Below are positions 45,172-53,368 of a DNA stretch of 64,000 bases, piece after piece; position 1 is the stretch's first letter; the number at the start of each line of letters is the position of its first letter. Source of the DNA: Cupriavidus oxalaticus (GTDB taxonomy: Bacteria > Pseudomonadota > Gammaproteobacteria > Burkholderiales > Burkholderiaceae); the NCBI RefSeq assembly GCF_004768545.1, contig NZ_CP038637.1, positions 62,001 to 126,000 on the forward strand. The letters are read 5' to 3'. The translations under genes were made by a program, and so were the position numbers. Below the pieces are notes generated by a model. It saw nothing but the letters and a program-made list of their open reading frames with translations, was not told where the DNA came from and did no database searches.

Positions 45172-46435
45172 GGACGTCTCCTGCATGAATGATCCGAGAG
45201 AAATTTGGCGCAACAAGCTGGTTCTCAATGGCGAATTCCAGCGCTTGAAACAACTCGGATCGCTGGATGCGCACCCGGACAGCACCAGTTCCGTAGCCCG
45301 TCACCACGAATCCCTTGTCGACGGCCTTCTTCGCCAGCGCGAAGCACAGTGCCCGGTCTGCTGCGCGCAACCAGACAGCACGAGAGGAAAGTGCCTTTCT
45401 TTTCGTGATCTTGTTGTACTCGTCGGTGGCAAGGCTCATCCAGTGGTTCTCCGCTAGGAGTCCTGCCGAGTACGACAACTCCAGCAATGGGTCGGATGTC
45501 AGCGCCACCGGCAACTGCATTCGCTCTGGCAGGGCAACGTATCGTGATGACCGAAACACCGATTTGATCTCAAGAGGCGCGAAGCGCGACAGCCACAGCA
45601 GCTCGGGATGAGAAACCCACTCTCGCAATACCATGCGGCTGCTGGCCTTCTGACCAAATGCTGCCAGGGCCGCATACTGTGAGTCGGCTCTCGACATGTC
45701 CACCAGCACTTCGGCCAGAACAGGGTGTTCGTGGCTTAGGCAGAAGGCGAGACGCTCCCGCTGGCCGCTCGGTAGTGCCACGCCGGGGATGTACTCCCAT
45801 GCGTCTTCAGGGACCGGACAGGACATGACCCGTTTCGCATGGGCGAGACGGTTCATGCGAAGCGTGAGAAAGACCGAATCCGCGATGAAGTCTGCTTTGG
45901 AAGTGGCGGAGTCGGTCTGATAGGCCGCTTGCAGGCCCCGCTCAAGCGCGGGGTTGTTGAGATTTACATCGCGCGGAAACCGCGACTTGATGTTCTGATG
46001 GAGTTTCTCCGCGTTGGCGAGTTCGTTCGGCTTCCACTCGTAGCACTCCGCAAGCAGCTTGAACGTCCGCGCGGCGATGAGGCTTATCGTCGGCGCAACC
46101 TGGGCGGAGTTTGTCGTGCTCATGTCCAGGCCGAGATCCGCGCCGATCTGGGTGACATTGGTACGAAAGAAGTCGGAGCCCCGGAGGTTGTGAACATTGC
46201 GATGGCCTTGGACCATAAATTGGCTCCAAGCGCCATTGGTTATCCAGATGACGTTGTTTGCCAGATCGGAATGCTGACGAACGTGGGTGGCAGGCGATCC
46301 ATTGACGGACGCATGCCCGGAAGTGCATTCGTTAGGGTTGTCGTACAGGAGGACGCCTACCTCAGGGATGACGATGTCATTGTCCGCTGCAGTGGATGCC
46401 GCCTCCACTCTATTGATTGCCGACTGCACGGTCAT
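45152..46435 (-). CDS. Hypothetical protein between traT and traU
   Basis: 427 residues. It is soluble and mixed helical, with short hydrophobic segments but no signal peptide and no motif I recognise. It starts inside the end of traT (26-base overlap) and runs into the small gene before traU, so it is in the transfer operon. IncI plasmids have no protein of this size that I know at this place. It may be a lineage-specific part of the transfer apparatus. Confidence 0.6.
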   Translation of the reverse strand: MTVQSAINRVEAASTAADNDIVIPEVGVLLYDNPNECTSGHASVNGSPATHVRQHSDLANNVIWITNGAWSQFMVQGHRNVHNLRGSDFFRTNVTQIGADLGLDMSTTNSAQVAPTISLIAARTFKLLAECYEWKPNELANAEKLHQNIKSRFPRDVNLNNPALERGLQAAYQTDSATSKADFIADSVFLTLRMNRLAHAKRVMSCPVPEDAWEYIPGVALPSGQRERLAFCLSHEHPVLAEVLVDMSRADSQYAALAAFGQKASSRMVLREWVSHPELLWLSRFAPLEIKSVFRSSRYVALPERMQLPVALTSDPLLELSYSAGLLAENHWMSLATDEYNKITKRKALSSRAVWLRAADRALCFALAKKAVDKGFVVTGYGTGAVRVRIQRSELFQALEFAIENQLVAPNFSRIIHAGDVHAAAAA

Positions 46436-47186
46436 GGATGCGCTGCCAGGTGTTCGTGGGAAGCGACTTGTACAACTCGTCTATCCAACGACCGATGTAC
46501 TCGACAAAGCGAGAAGGTCGATAGAGTAGACCGAGGCCGGCGAAAGCGCTTTCCCGCTTTTCCATCTCGTGATCCTTCAGTTCGAGCATTGCATTTGCAA
46601 AGTCGGACGGGTTCGCGCTGCCCCATACCTTGATGACCAGTTCCCCTCGGCTAGCTAGATGTTGAAGAAGTGTGGACGCTTCGCGCTTTTCCGCGTCTGT
46701 GCCGATCTCCAACACCACTGCAATCGTTCGCTGCAAGTGATTCAGCTCGGCCTGCGGCAGACCACCCGCGTCAATCATCAAACCATGCCGCTTCGAGCCC
46801 ACCTGGCCGATGTGCTGGGTGCCATGACAGAGCGGGTCAGCGACAATCAGGTTCTCGCTTCGGTTATCAGCATGGTTGTCGTTCTTGTGGTGGATCTCCG
46901 TATGCTTGGAGCGGAAGCCGCAGAAGACGCACTGATAGTTGCCCTTCTGCAGGCGGGATTCTCGCTTTGCGCGGTACTCGGCGTCAGCGGCTTCCATGTT
47001 GTCGTCGTTCTTGCGCCAGAGATGGCGCTTGACGGAGAACACAATGGGCGCAAAGCGGCGCACTGCGAAGTTCGCGCCCAGCGACTCAGAGGGAGGCGAC
47101 ATCCCCTTTGTCGCCCTCTCCCACGAGATGCCTGTTGCAACGCCATCCACCGACTCGTCGCCCATGCCCTCGATGTTCTCTGTCAT
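46410..47186 (-). CDS. traT: TraT (DotN/IcmJ-like) zinc protein of the coupling complex
   Basis: 258 residues after a good AAGGAG site. The centre has a zinc/HNH-like motif: YQCVFCGFRSKHTEIHHKND, then DPLCHGTQHIGQ, which is the DotN/IcmJ signature (two Cys pairs and His). In Dot/Icm systems DotN joins DotL and DotM in the coupling complex. Here it lies in the core operon between traR and the unknown gene at 45152, the place of traT in R64. No nuclease activity should be assumed. Confidence 0.8.
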   Translation of the reverse strand: MTENIEGMGDESVDGVATGISWERATKGMSPPSESLGANFAVRRFAPIVFSVKRHLWRKNDDNMEAADAEYRAKRESRLQKGNYQCVFCGFRSKHTEIHHKNDNHADNRSENLIVADPLCHGTQHIGQVGSKRHGLMIDAGGLPQAELNHLQRTIAVVLEIGTDAEKREASTLLQHLASRGELVIKVWGSANPSDFANAMLELKDHEMEKRESAFAGLGLLYRPSRFVEYIGRWIDELYKSLPTNTWQRIHDRAVGNQ

Positions 47187-47198
47187 TAGCGGGGCTCC

Positions 47199-47750
47199 TT
47201 ACAGGCCGCCAGGCATCCGGTTCATCTGGCCGGCGCTGCCACCGACAGACTCGGCGAGGGAGTTCGCCAGGTAGCCGAGCATCATGAGTGCCACGCCGCC
47301 AAGGCCATTGCCGTAGATGCTGGCGGTCTTGATGCTTTGGTCGCCGTTCGACTTCTTCTTGCCGTTCACCACGCTGGTAATCAGGCCGACCATGCCGCCA
47401 CCGTAGGAGCCGTAGATCAGCAGGTCATAGACGTCGCCAAGTTGTGCCTTGATGGCGCGAGCCCACCCAGCAATTCCACCGGCGGCGTGCGCAACATCGG
47501 GCGAGAGCAACATCGTCAGCGTGAGCGAAGCGGCGGCGACTGCAGCCATGCTGCCTGCCTCGAACTGCAGCTTCTTGCCAGTCGAGGCGAGAACGTACAA
47601 GCAGATGGCGGTCGACAGGAGAAGCGTGCAAGCCAGAGTTGGATTGCGATACAGGAGCCCACCAAGAATGATGGCCACTGCGGTCCCATACTTCAATGCA
47701 TGGGCATGCGTCTGCGCGGCGATGTGCGCCTTGTTAATCCAGTGTTGCAT
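47199..47750 (-). CDS. traR: TraR (DotP/IcmD-like) membrane protein
   Basis: 183 residues from ATG 47750 (GGAG seven bases before; an in-frame ATG twelve bases earlier is less likely). Four hydrophobic segments: about 21-45, 48-60, 68-85, and 152-165 (LGGVALMMLGYLANS). Gly and Ala are frequent, as in DotP/IcmD. These small membrane proteins belong to the inner-membrane part of the channel. Gene order traQ-traR matches IncI plasmids. Confidence 0.65.
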   Translation of the reverse strand: MQHWINKAHIAAQTHAHALKYGTAVAIILGGLLYRNPTLACTLLLSTAICLYVLASTGKKLQFEAGSMAAVAAASLTLTMLLSPDVAHAAGGIAGWARAIKAQLGDVYDLLIYGSYGGGMVGLITSVVNGKKKSNGDQSIKTASIYGNGLGGVALMMLGYLANSLAESVGGSAGQMNRMPGGL

Positions 47751-47775
47751 TTTGATCTCCATCGGGAGGATTGAG

Positions 47776-48306
47776 TTAAAAGGTCAAGCCAACGGTTTCT
47801 TTGAACGCATCCACGGTGCTGCCGATGTTGACCATCGCGGCTCCGCCGATGGCATGGATGAATCCTTTCCAGGCGTAGTCTTCGTATCCGCCGCTTCCGT
47901 GTCCCTCCGATGCTTTCTTGAACATGGTCAGTCCCTTAAATCCGTACCACCAGCCGAATGTGGAGACGATGGTGAAGATTGCGTTGATGGCCGGCGCAAA
48001 AACACCTGCAGCGCTTGCCCCCGAATAAGACACCATTCCGAAACCAGCACCACGCTCACCGGTCATGGTTTCCCATAGATCTCCCATGGTATTGGTGAGG
48101 TTGAGCAACACCGCACCGATAAGAAGCGTCGTGAAGATCGCTGCACCAGACGTTTCCGCGCCACCCGGTTGACTGGACGCTTTGATCCCTCGATTCACCG
48201 CCTTAGCGATGTACCAGAGGCCGACTGCATAGGCAGCGGCGGCGGCAAGCGATTGGAACTCGACAATCGTGGCGCCGAGCTGGGTGACGATAGTTGTCAG
48301 GTCCAT
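47776..48306 (-). CDS. traQ: TraQ (DotE/IcmC-like) membrane protein
   Basis: 176 residues with membrane helices at about 16-34, 57-73 and 105-125 (IFTTLLIGAVLLNLTN is the middle one). The overall plan and the position before traR and after traP match IcmC/DotE. ATG 48306 overlaps the traP stop (TGATG). Role: small inner-membrane component of unknown detail. Confidence 0.65.
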   Translation of the reverse strand: MDLTTIVTQLGATIVEFQSLAAAAAYAVGLWYIAKAVNRGIKASSQPGGAETSGAAIFTTLLIGAVLLNLTNTMGDLWETMTGERGAGFGMVSYSGASAAGVFAPAINAIFTIVSTFGWWYGFKGLTMFKKASEGHGSGGYEDYAWKGFIHAIGGAAMVNIGSTVDAFKETVGLTF

Positions 48307-49229
48307 CAGCGGATGACGCCAGCAGTCGTGCGAACGATGAACTTGTCGGCGTCGATCTCAACGATTTCACTTCCGCCGAGCTTGTCACCCTTGGCTTTCA
48401 CATACTGCTTGCCCGTGTCGTCTTCGAGCCAGGCCTGTCCAGGAATGACTTGCTTGATCTTGTAGCCGAGTTGCACCTCCTCCTTCGAGTTCGTGCGAGA
48501 ACGCGTCGCCTTTGTGCGGACCACGCCGGCAGCCTTCTCTCTCGCGCGGTCCTCGTCTGAGAGAGGCTTACTAGCGCGGGCAGGCTTCGAAGCGGTCTTG
48601 GCATCAACGCGGCGAGTCTCGAGTGCGGAAAGGCGCTTTCCCATGTCCTCAAGCTGCACTGTCTGCGCCTTTAGCTGCTGCAGGATGGCAGCATCTGCGT
48701 CGCTCATCTCCTTTCGGTCCGAATTTTTGAGGCCAGGCTTGCCGGTTGCGATCTCGGCTGCGTCATTGGTTGCGCTAGCCGCCAGTGACGCGACGAAAGG
48801 GACGCTCGCCGAAGCGGAATTCACCGACTCTGACGCGGACGCCGGCAGGCTGCTATTGCTCATCGCGGGATCTGCGCCACTAGGGGCGAAACCCTGCGCT
48901 GCCGTCTCTTGCTGCGCTTGACGGACCGGAGCAAATGAGCCCGGTGCGGGGCGTTCGGGATTCGCTGCAGCGCCCATCATGCCGCCGTCGTTCATAGGCG
49001 CGCTGGCAGCAAAGCCAGCCGGACTGGATGGCTTCGTCATCTTCTTGAAGCCCCAGAAGCCCAGCACAGCCACGGCTACCGCACCGTAGATCAGATAGTT
49101 TGTCGGCAGCTTGCGCTTCGGCTTCTCCGAAGTTGAAACGTCGGTGACGTCATCCTGCGAAATATCGTGTTGGGGGTCGTCGTGCTCGCTGGTTTCGAGG
49201 TGGGCGTCAAAGTGGTTGGTCTGGCTCAT
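48306..49229 (-). CDS. traP: TraP (DotF/IcmG-like) inner-membrane protein
   Basis: 307 residues. The N-terminus is cytoplasmic and acidic (DAHLETSEHDDPQHDISQDD), followed by one transmembrane helix at about 42-59 (LPTNYLIYGAVAVAVLGFWG). Then come a low-complexity Ala/Ser/Pro stretch, a coiled coil (about 180-205: SDADAAILQQLKAQTVQLED) and a compact C-terminal beta domain (QLGYKIKQVIPGQAWLEDD). This is the DotF plan. The operator copy 5 is 14 bases upstream, so the operon can also be started here. Confidence 0.7.
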   Translation of the reverse strand: MSQTNHFDAHLETSEHDDPQHDISQDDVTDVSTSEKPKRKLPTNYLIYGAVAVAVLGFWGFKKMTKPSSPAGFAASAPMNDGGMMGAAANPERPAPGSFAPVRQAQQETAAQGFAPSGADPAMSNSSLPASASESVNSASASVPFVASLAASATNDAAEIATGKPGLKNSDRKEMSDADAAILQQLKAQTVQLEDMGKRLSALETRRVDAKTASKPARASKPLSDEDRAREKAAGVVRTKATRSRTNSKEEVQLGYKIKQVIPGQAWLEDDTGKQYVKAKGDKLGGSEIVEIDADKFIVRTTAGVIR

Positions 49230-49243
49230 CGGGTGCCCCTAGT

Positions 49244-49265
49244 GCGTATCCATGCAATTATACGT
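49244..49265 (-). promoter_or_regulatory. Shared operator before traP (copy 5)
   Basis: GCGTAT, ten bases, ATACGT. On the minus strand the right arm reads ACGTATAATTG, again with a perfect TATAAT, placed to start transcription about 21 bases before the traP ATG. Confidence 0.75.
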
Positions 49266-49284
49266 AAGAATCGGGATGCGAATT

Positions 49285-50463
49285 CTACTCTTTCAGATAG
49301 GCATCGGCCTTGAACAGCACCATGATCGGCGTGCCCCGTTTGATCCGTCCTCGACGCGGCGGGATGGTCGCATTCTCCTGCTGGATCACTTGCTGCGTAG
49401 CTTGCAGGCCGGATGAAACCGCTGCGCCGCCAAGTTGCTTTCCGCTAGGATTCGGGTTCGTCGTCGTGGTCACGCCCCCTAGCGGTGTCTGTTGCACTAT
49501 GGACCCTGCATTCTGGTAAACCGAACCTGCAGCTCCCAACGCGCCAAGAAGAGCCGGCACGCCAACTCGCTGCACGTACCGATGATCGATGTCTGCCGGC
49601 TGGGCCGTGCGCATCTCTTCCTCGTCCAGAGCCACTGCCGTGATGGAGATCATCTCGCCAGTCGGGACCTTCATCTTGGTGAAGTCAGTGACAACGACTT
49701 CGTTGGAGAGGCGCGCCGTGCCGTAGAACACGCTGCCAGCATATTTGCCGGTCTCGACGCGTGCGAGAACATCGGACGGTGCATCGGTATCGATGCTGTT
49801 TTGGTACACCGCAGGGATCTGATCCAAGCCACGAATATAGGGAACGGCCTGGCGCTTCGTGTTGGTATCGTCCGCTGCTATCGTCGTGTTTCCTCCCGCG
49901 GCGGCAGTCGCTGCAGCTGCGTTTGTGTTGCGTGCGTCACCGGCTTGCGCGGCAATGTTCAGGCTCTGCTGCGAAGACTCATCGCGTGTCCATAATGCTC
50001 GCAGCCCTTGCACTTGGTCGCCCAGACCTGTTGACGTCGGCTGTGCTTGTTGAGAATCAGCCGATGTTGTTGCCGCATAGGGTTGATTCGGGCGGGCCAT
50101 ATCGCGCGGCTGCGCCGGAGGGGTGGCCTGGGCACGCTTGGCAAGCTCGTCTTCAAGGTTTGTCGTCTTGCCACTGTTCTCCGATAGCGTAGGAATAAAC
50201 GTACCGTCCGCATGTTCGGCCTGCTGGAAGCCTTTGTCATTAGCGCGATTGAGCGCCCGCGAGTAGTTCGGTGTCTCTTCGGTCTTCTTGCCGCCTTGCG
50301 TGTCAAGTGCCGGCACCTCAACCGTTGCGGCTTGGGAGGCGCGCCCTTGCATCGCCATGTATGCGACCCCTACCCCGACCACCGCTACACCTGTAACGAC
50401 CGCCATGACTTTGGCATTCTTCTTGAATCCGGGATGCAGCTTCTTTCGTTCAGACATGGTCAT
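49285..50463 (-). CDS. traO: TraO (DotG/IcmE) core-complex protein
   Basis: 392 residues. It has a cytoplasmic basic start, a transmembrane helix at about 19-38 (KVMAVVTGVAVVGVGVAYMA), then a long Ala/Gln/Thr-rich linker, and a VirB10/TrbI-like C-terminal domain (from about 235: DVLARVETGKYAGSVFYGTA, ending in RGRIKRGTPIMVLFKADAYL). DotG spans both membranes in the core complex. The linker lacks the long pentapeptide repeats of Legionella DotG, as in IncI TraO. ATG 50463 overlaps traN (ATGA). Confidence 0.9.
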   Translation of the reverse strand: MTMSERKKLHPGFKKNAKVMAVVTGVAVVGVGVAYMAMQGRASQAATVEVPALDTQGGKKTEETPNYSRALNRANDKGFQQAEHADGTFIPTLSENSGKTTNLEDELAKRAQATPPAQPRDMARPNQPYAATTSADSQQAQPTSTGLGDQVQGLRALWTRDESSQQSLNIAAQAGDARNTNAAAATAAAGGNTTIAADDTNTKRQAVPYIRGLDQIPAVYQNSIDTDAPSDVLARVETGKYAGSVFYGTARLSNEVVVTDFTKMKVPTGEMISITAVALDEEEMRTAQPADIDHRYVQRVGVPALLGALGAAGSVYQNAGSIVQQTPLGGVTTTTNPNPSGKQLGGAAVSSGLQATQQVIQQENATIPPRRGRIKRGTPIMVLFKADAYLKE

Positions 50464-51413
50464 TCCAAGTCGAAGTAGACGTTGCGCAGCGAGCCATTCT
50501 CACTGAGCGTGGCGACGGGGGTGGGAGCCATCTCGTACACACGCGTACCGTCCGCTGCAGCAATCGTTGCCTGGTAGGCTGGGTTGTTCAGAAATAGACT
50601 CGTGCGGAGGACCATGTTGCCTCCGACCATCCATGCGCGCGTTCCAGGCGGTGCGTTTTCCACGCGGATCGACTTCGCATTCGGCGTGTCGATGCCATCC
50701 AGTAAAGTCTGCAGATAGTTGGCAGGAAGGTTGATCGATGGCGTGCCGGCAATCGGATCAATGGCATTGGGCCCACGCCGGGGAATACGGAGATCCAGCC
50801 GATAGTCGGTTTCACGCTGACCAGCGACCATGCGGAGCATCACTGGGATCGAAAGACCTTTCAGGAAGATGGCGACGTTGCCTTCCACGTAGTCGCCCAT
50901 GGCCGTGATCGTAATGGTGGGAACATCCTTGGCCGGCTGCTTCACTTCGAAAGAGCGCTTGGCGAGGTTGTTGACTTCCAAGATGTCCCACGGTGCCCCT
51001 GTGATATCGACCAGGGAAACTGCCGCGCCCTGGTTGCTCACGCGCACAATCGGCGGGGTCGAGCCAGGCGAAAGATCGACGGTGGTGGTCGAAATGACCG
51101 GCTTCGGCGGCACGCCCGGATAGGTCGCGGCGGCGCGTCGGGCGCTGTCTACACGTTTGCGCAGGTCCAAGATCTCGTTGTTCGACAGTGGCGAGACCGT
51201 GTCTACGGCGCTATTGAAGTTGGCCGAGCCAACCGGAGGCGCTTTGAGAGGCGGGAGCGCGCGCGGCGCGTTAGCATCGTCCGCTCCTGCGGCGGGCGAC
51301 GGCGTTCCGGGCCTGTTCGACTCACCGGGACTGCCTTGCGCGGCGGCGTGGCCACAGGCAGTCGTAATCGACAAGATCAACAGTGCGTAGAGCCGCGGGA
51401 TCGAAAGGCGCAT
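50460..51413 (-). CDS. traN: TraN (DotH/IcmK) core-complex protein
   Basis: 317 residues from ATG 51413. A signal peptide (MRLSIPRLYALLILSITTACGH) is present, whose TTAC may even be a lipobox. The conserved DotH domain covers about 110-315: VRVSNQGAAVSLVDITGAPW and ITAMGDYVEGNVAIFLKGLS are typical stretches. DotH forms the outer-membrane part with DotC and DotD, whose genes are at the right end of the window. Confidence 0.9.
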   Translation of the reverse strand: MRLSIPRLYALLILSITTACGHAAAQGSPGESNRPGTPSPAAGADDANAPRALPPLKAPPVGSANFNSAVDTVSPLSNNEILDLRKRVDSARRAAATYPGVPPKPVISTTTVDLSPGSTPPIVRVSNQGAAVSLVDITGAPWDILEVNNLAKRSFEVKQPAKDVPTITITAMGDYVEGNVAIFLKGLSIPVMLRMVAGQRETDYRLDLRIPRRGPNAIDPIAGTPSINLPANYLQTLLDGIDTPNAKSIRVENAPPGTRAWMVGGNMVLRTSLFLNNPAYQATIAAADGTRVYEMAPTPVATLSENGSLRNVYFDLE

Positions 51414-51415
51414 GG

Positions 51416-51682
51416 CTAGAATGGCACTCCAGTTACGGCGGCAACCATGCAGCGGGTGTCGATGATGCCTTGCAGCCAATCATGGCACCGCCGCGACGGT
51501 GCGCTCTGCTGCAACTCGGTCAGGGTATCCCGTGATGCCGCGAAGACGTCGATGAGGTCGAGCTGGGTTGCCCAGTCGGTTTGCATTGCTGTGCTGAGAG
51601 GATGACCGTGTTCCCCGCAGGCGGCGTGCTGAACGATGTCCAGCGACGTCGGCAAGGAGAATTCTTCTGCTTCTTGTGGCAT
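51416..51682 (-). CDS. Small protein between traM and traN
   Basis: 88 residues from ATG 51682 after AGGTGA. Soluble, with four Cys residues in the second half, two of them as HAACGEHG and SRRCHDWL. It sits between traM (eight bases) and traN (two bases), so it is co-translated with them. I know of no counterpart in R64. Confidence 0.55.
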   Translation of the reverse strand: MPQEAEEFSLPTSLDIVQHAACGEHGHPLSTAMQTDWATQLDLIDVFAASRDTLTELQQSAPSRRCHDWLQGIIDTRCMVAAVTGVPF

Positions 51683-51690
51683 GACTTCAC

Positions 51691-52377
51691 CTAGTTGATT
51701 TTTGTGTTGCAAGTAAGCCGCAGGGACTGGGTAGCAATGCCTGCCGGGTTGTCTTCGACCGGCAGACGCTTGACCGTTTGCTTGACCAGGCATTCGTAGG
51801 TCTTGCGCTCGCTCTGGCCGGTGATGGTGATGGCGATGGGCATCTCGGTTTCCCATGTGTACACGCCGTCCCGCTCATACTCGTTTGCGATCACCCCCGC
51901 ACCAGTGGCTACGGCTGACGTCACCAACCGGCGCGAGCGGATCTTCTCGATGAGGCCCGACGTGTCGTACTGCTCCATCAGGGAGGCGTATCCGTCGCGG
52001 GTGAACTGTGGCCGCAGCGCAACCAACTTCGCTTTGAGATTGGTGTCATCGAAGTCGAGTGAGAAGGCCCCGGTCGCAGTCTTCTGTACCTTCTGCAAGA
52101 CCGCTTCGCTACTGACGAACGGCTTCGACAGCGGGACGATTTGGATCAGACGGCCCCCTTCTGTCATGCCGACGAGGACCGGCGCGGGCCGCGTCACGAA
52201 CTGCGTAATGTTCAGGGCCACTGATCCGACCAAGGCGAAACCGATGACGAGGTTGTTTCGGAGCTGACGACTGAACCCTGACTTGTAGAAGCCGGACGTG
52301 GCCAGCATCTTCATGATGGGGTCCGTGTTCATGGCCGGACGCGCGCCGGCTGGAGACTTTTGAGCTGGCGATGTCAT
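51691..52377 (-). CDS. traM: TraM (DotI/IcmL) inner-membrane protein
   Basis: 228 residues. A transmembrane helix at about 43-60 (NNLVIGFALVGSVALNITQF) precedes a periplasmic domain of about 160 residues with the IcmL features (PLSKPFVSSEAVLQKVQKTA and a NTF2-like beta structure, RDGVYTWETEMPIAITITG). DotI and relatives form a ring that links the ATPases with the core. ATG 52377 overlaps the stop of the regulator gene (TAATG). Confidence 0.9.
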   Translation of the reverse strand: MTSPAQKSPAGARPAMNTDPIMKMLATSGFYKSGFSRQLRNNLVIGFALVGSVALNITQFVTRPAPVLVGMTEGGRLIQIVPLSKPFVSSEAVLQKVQKTATGAFSLDFDDTNLKAKLVALRPQFTRDGYASLMEQYDTSGLIEKIRSRRLVTSAVATGAGVIANEYERDGVYTWETEMPIAITITGQSERKTYECLVKQTVKRLPVEDNPAGIATQSLRLTCNTKIN

Positions 52378-52727
52378 TAGGCGGTGTCCTTCTCTGGCTG
52401 GCGAGCAGCAAATCGCTCCGGATACAGTAGGTGGATCTCGGACACGATCATGTACACGCCGCCCATGCGGTCGAGAAGCTCTTTGCAGGCGGCTAGTAGC
52501 TTCGTCTTCTGTTCCGAGGGTGCCCCGTCTTTATCGCGGCCACACGTTCCAGAGTTGAGAATGCGCGCCAGACTCGCCGCGACTTCCGGCGTCGGCACGC
52601 CGCCTTGCTCCAGGCGGGTGAAGTACGAACGGGAAATCCCAGCGGCTTCACAGAGCTTGTCTGGGCTGAGGTTGCGCGCCACGCGGATGGCCTTCAGAGC
52701 CGTCAGCGGTCTATCAGATGCGGACAT
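52377..52727 (-). CDS. XRE-family transcriptional regulator, first gene of the transfer operon
   Basis: 116 residues. An HTH of the Cro/CI type lies at about 10-60: LKAIRVARNLSPDKLCEAAG then ISRSYFTRLEQGG, with the usual TPEVAASLARIL after it. The C-terminal half is helical and may dimerise. It is the first gene of the core transfer operon, and a copy of the shared operator is 17 bases upstream, so it probably represses or activates itself. I propose that it is the regulator that binds all eight sites; this is inference. Confidence 0.8.
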   Translation of the reverse strand: MSASDRPLTALKAIRVARNLSPDKLCEAAGISRSYFTRLEQGGVPTPEVAASLARILNSGTCGRDKDGAPSEQKTKLLAACKELLDRMGGVYMIVSEIHLLYPERFAARQPEKDTA

Positions 52728-52744
52728 TGGGACGTTGCTTAATT

Positions 52745-52766
52745 ATGTATCGTGTCAATGGTACGA
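52745..52766 (-). promoter_or_regulatory. Shared operator before the XRE gene (copy 6)
   Basis: ATGTAT, ten bases, GTACGA, inside a longer inverted repeat AATTATGTAT-10-GTACGAAATT (52741-52770). Confidence 0.65.
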
Positions 52767-52770
52767 AATT

Positions 52771-53368
52771 AAACCGCGCTCAGATTTTGACTGTCAAGAA
52801 CATTCACTGAGGGGAAACAAATCTTCGGCTCGGCCATTTTGTGCGCTTGTTAATACATTTCCCCTACTTATCGGGGGGAAATGTTGCCTCCTCGCCTCTT
52901 GTGTGTGCGTAGAAGGCGCTATGGCAACGGTCGATTTGTGATGTAAACGTTGCTTTAATCTGACTTATCTGTTTTCTTAAACGGCGGATATGACAACTTT
53001 ATGGATACCCCACTAGGGGGGGATGCACCTTCGATGTTGCCATGGCGCAAATTGCGAGTGTGTCTGCCCGCGGCTTACGGTTCGCAAACCGGGATCTTGG
53101 TTGGCCAGGTCGAGCATGGCCATGTGAGCGCGTGCATTCAGGCACGGCGTCGGCAGCACGTCACACCGTGGGTGATCGTGGCTCGCCGATAATTATCGGC
53201 ATTGCATTTTGCTACACAAAACCGGCTGGTGCGGAAGGGGATGGAAATTAGTCCCTTTGAAATCAGTGACTTGCAGTCAACCTGCGGCCTCGAAGGAAAA
53301 GCCCGTTGGGCGACCTCCCATGCGTTGGTGGTGTGAGGCGTCTGATTACCGGTCCGTAAGGAACAGGG
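52771..53368. other. Intergenic region with a strong inverted repeat
   Basis: About 600 bases between the transfer operon and the recombinase. ACATTTCCCC (52855-52864) and GGGGAAATGT (52875-52884) form a 10-bp stem. A palindrome GCCGATAATTATCGGC lies near 53186. A 63-codon frame at 53001-53192 is open but has no ribosome-binding site, so I do not call it. Confidence 0.5.

Noticed and set aside
53001..53192. 63-codon plus-strand frame
   Set aside because: Open and with acceptable composition, but there is no ribosome-binding site, no family and no neighbour in the same direction. Left as intergenic.
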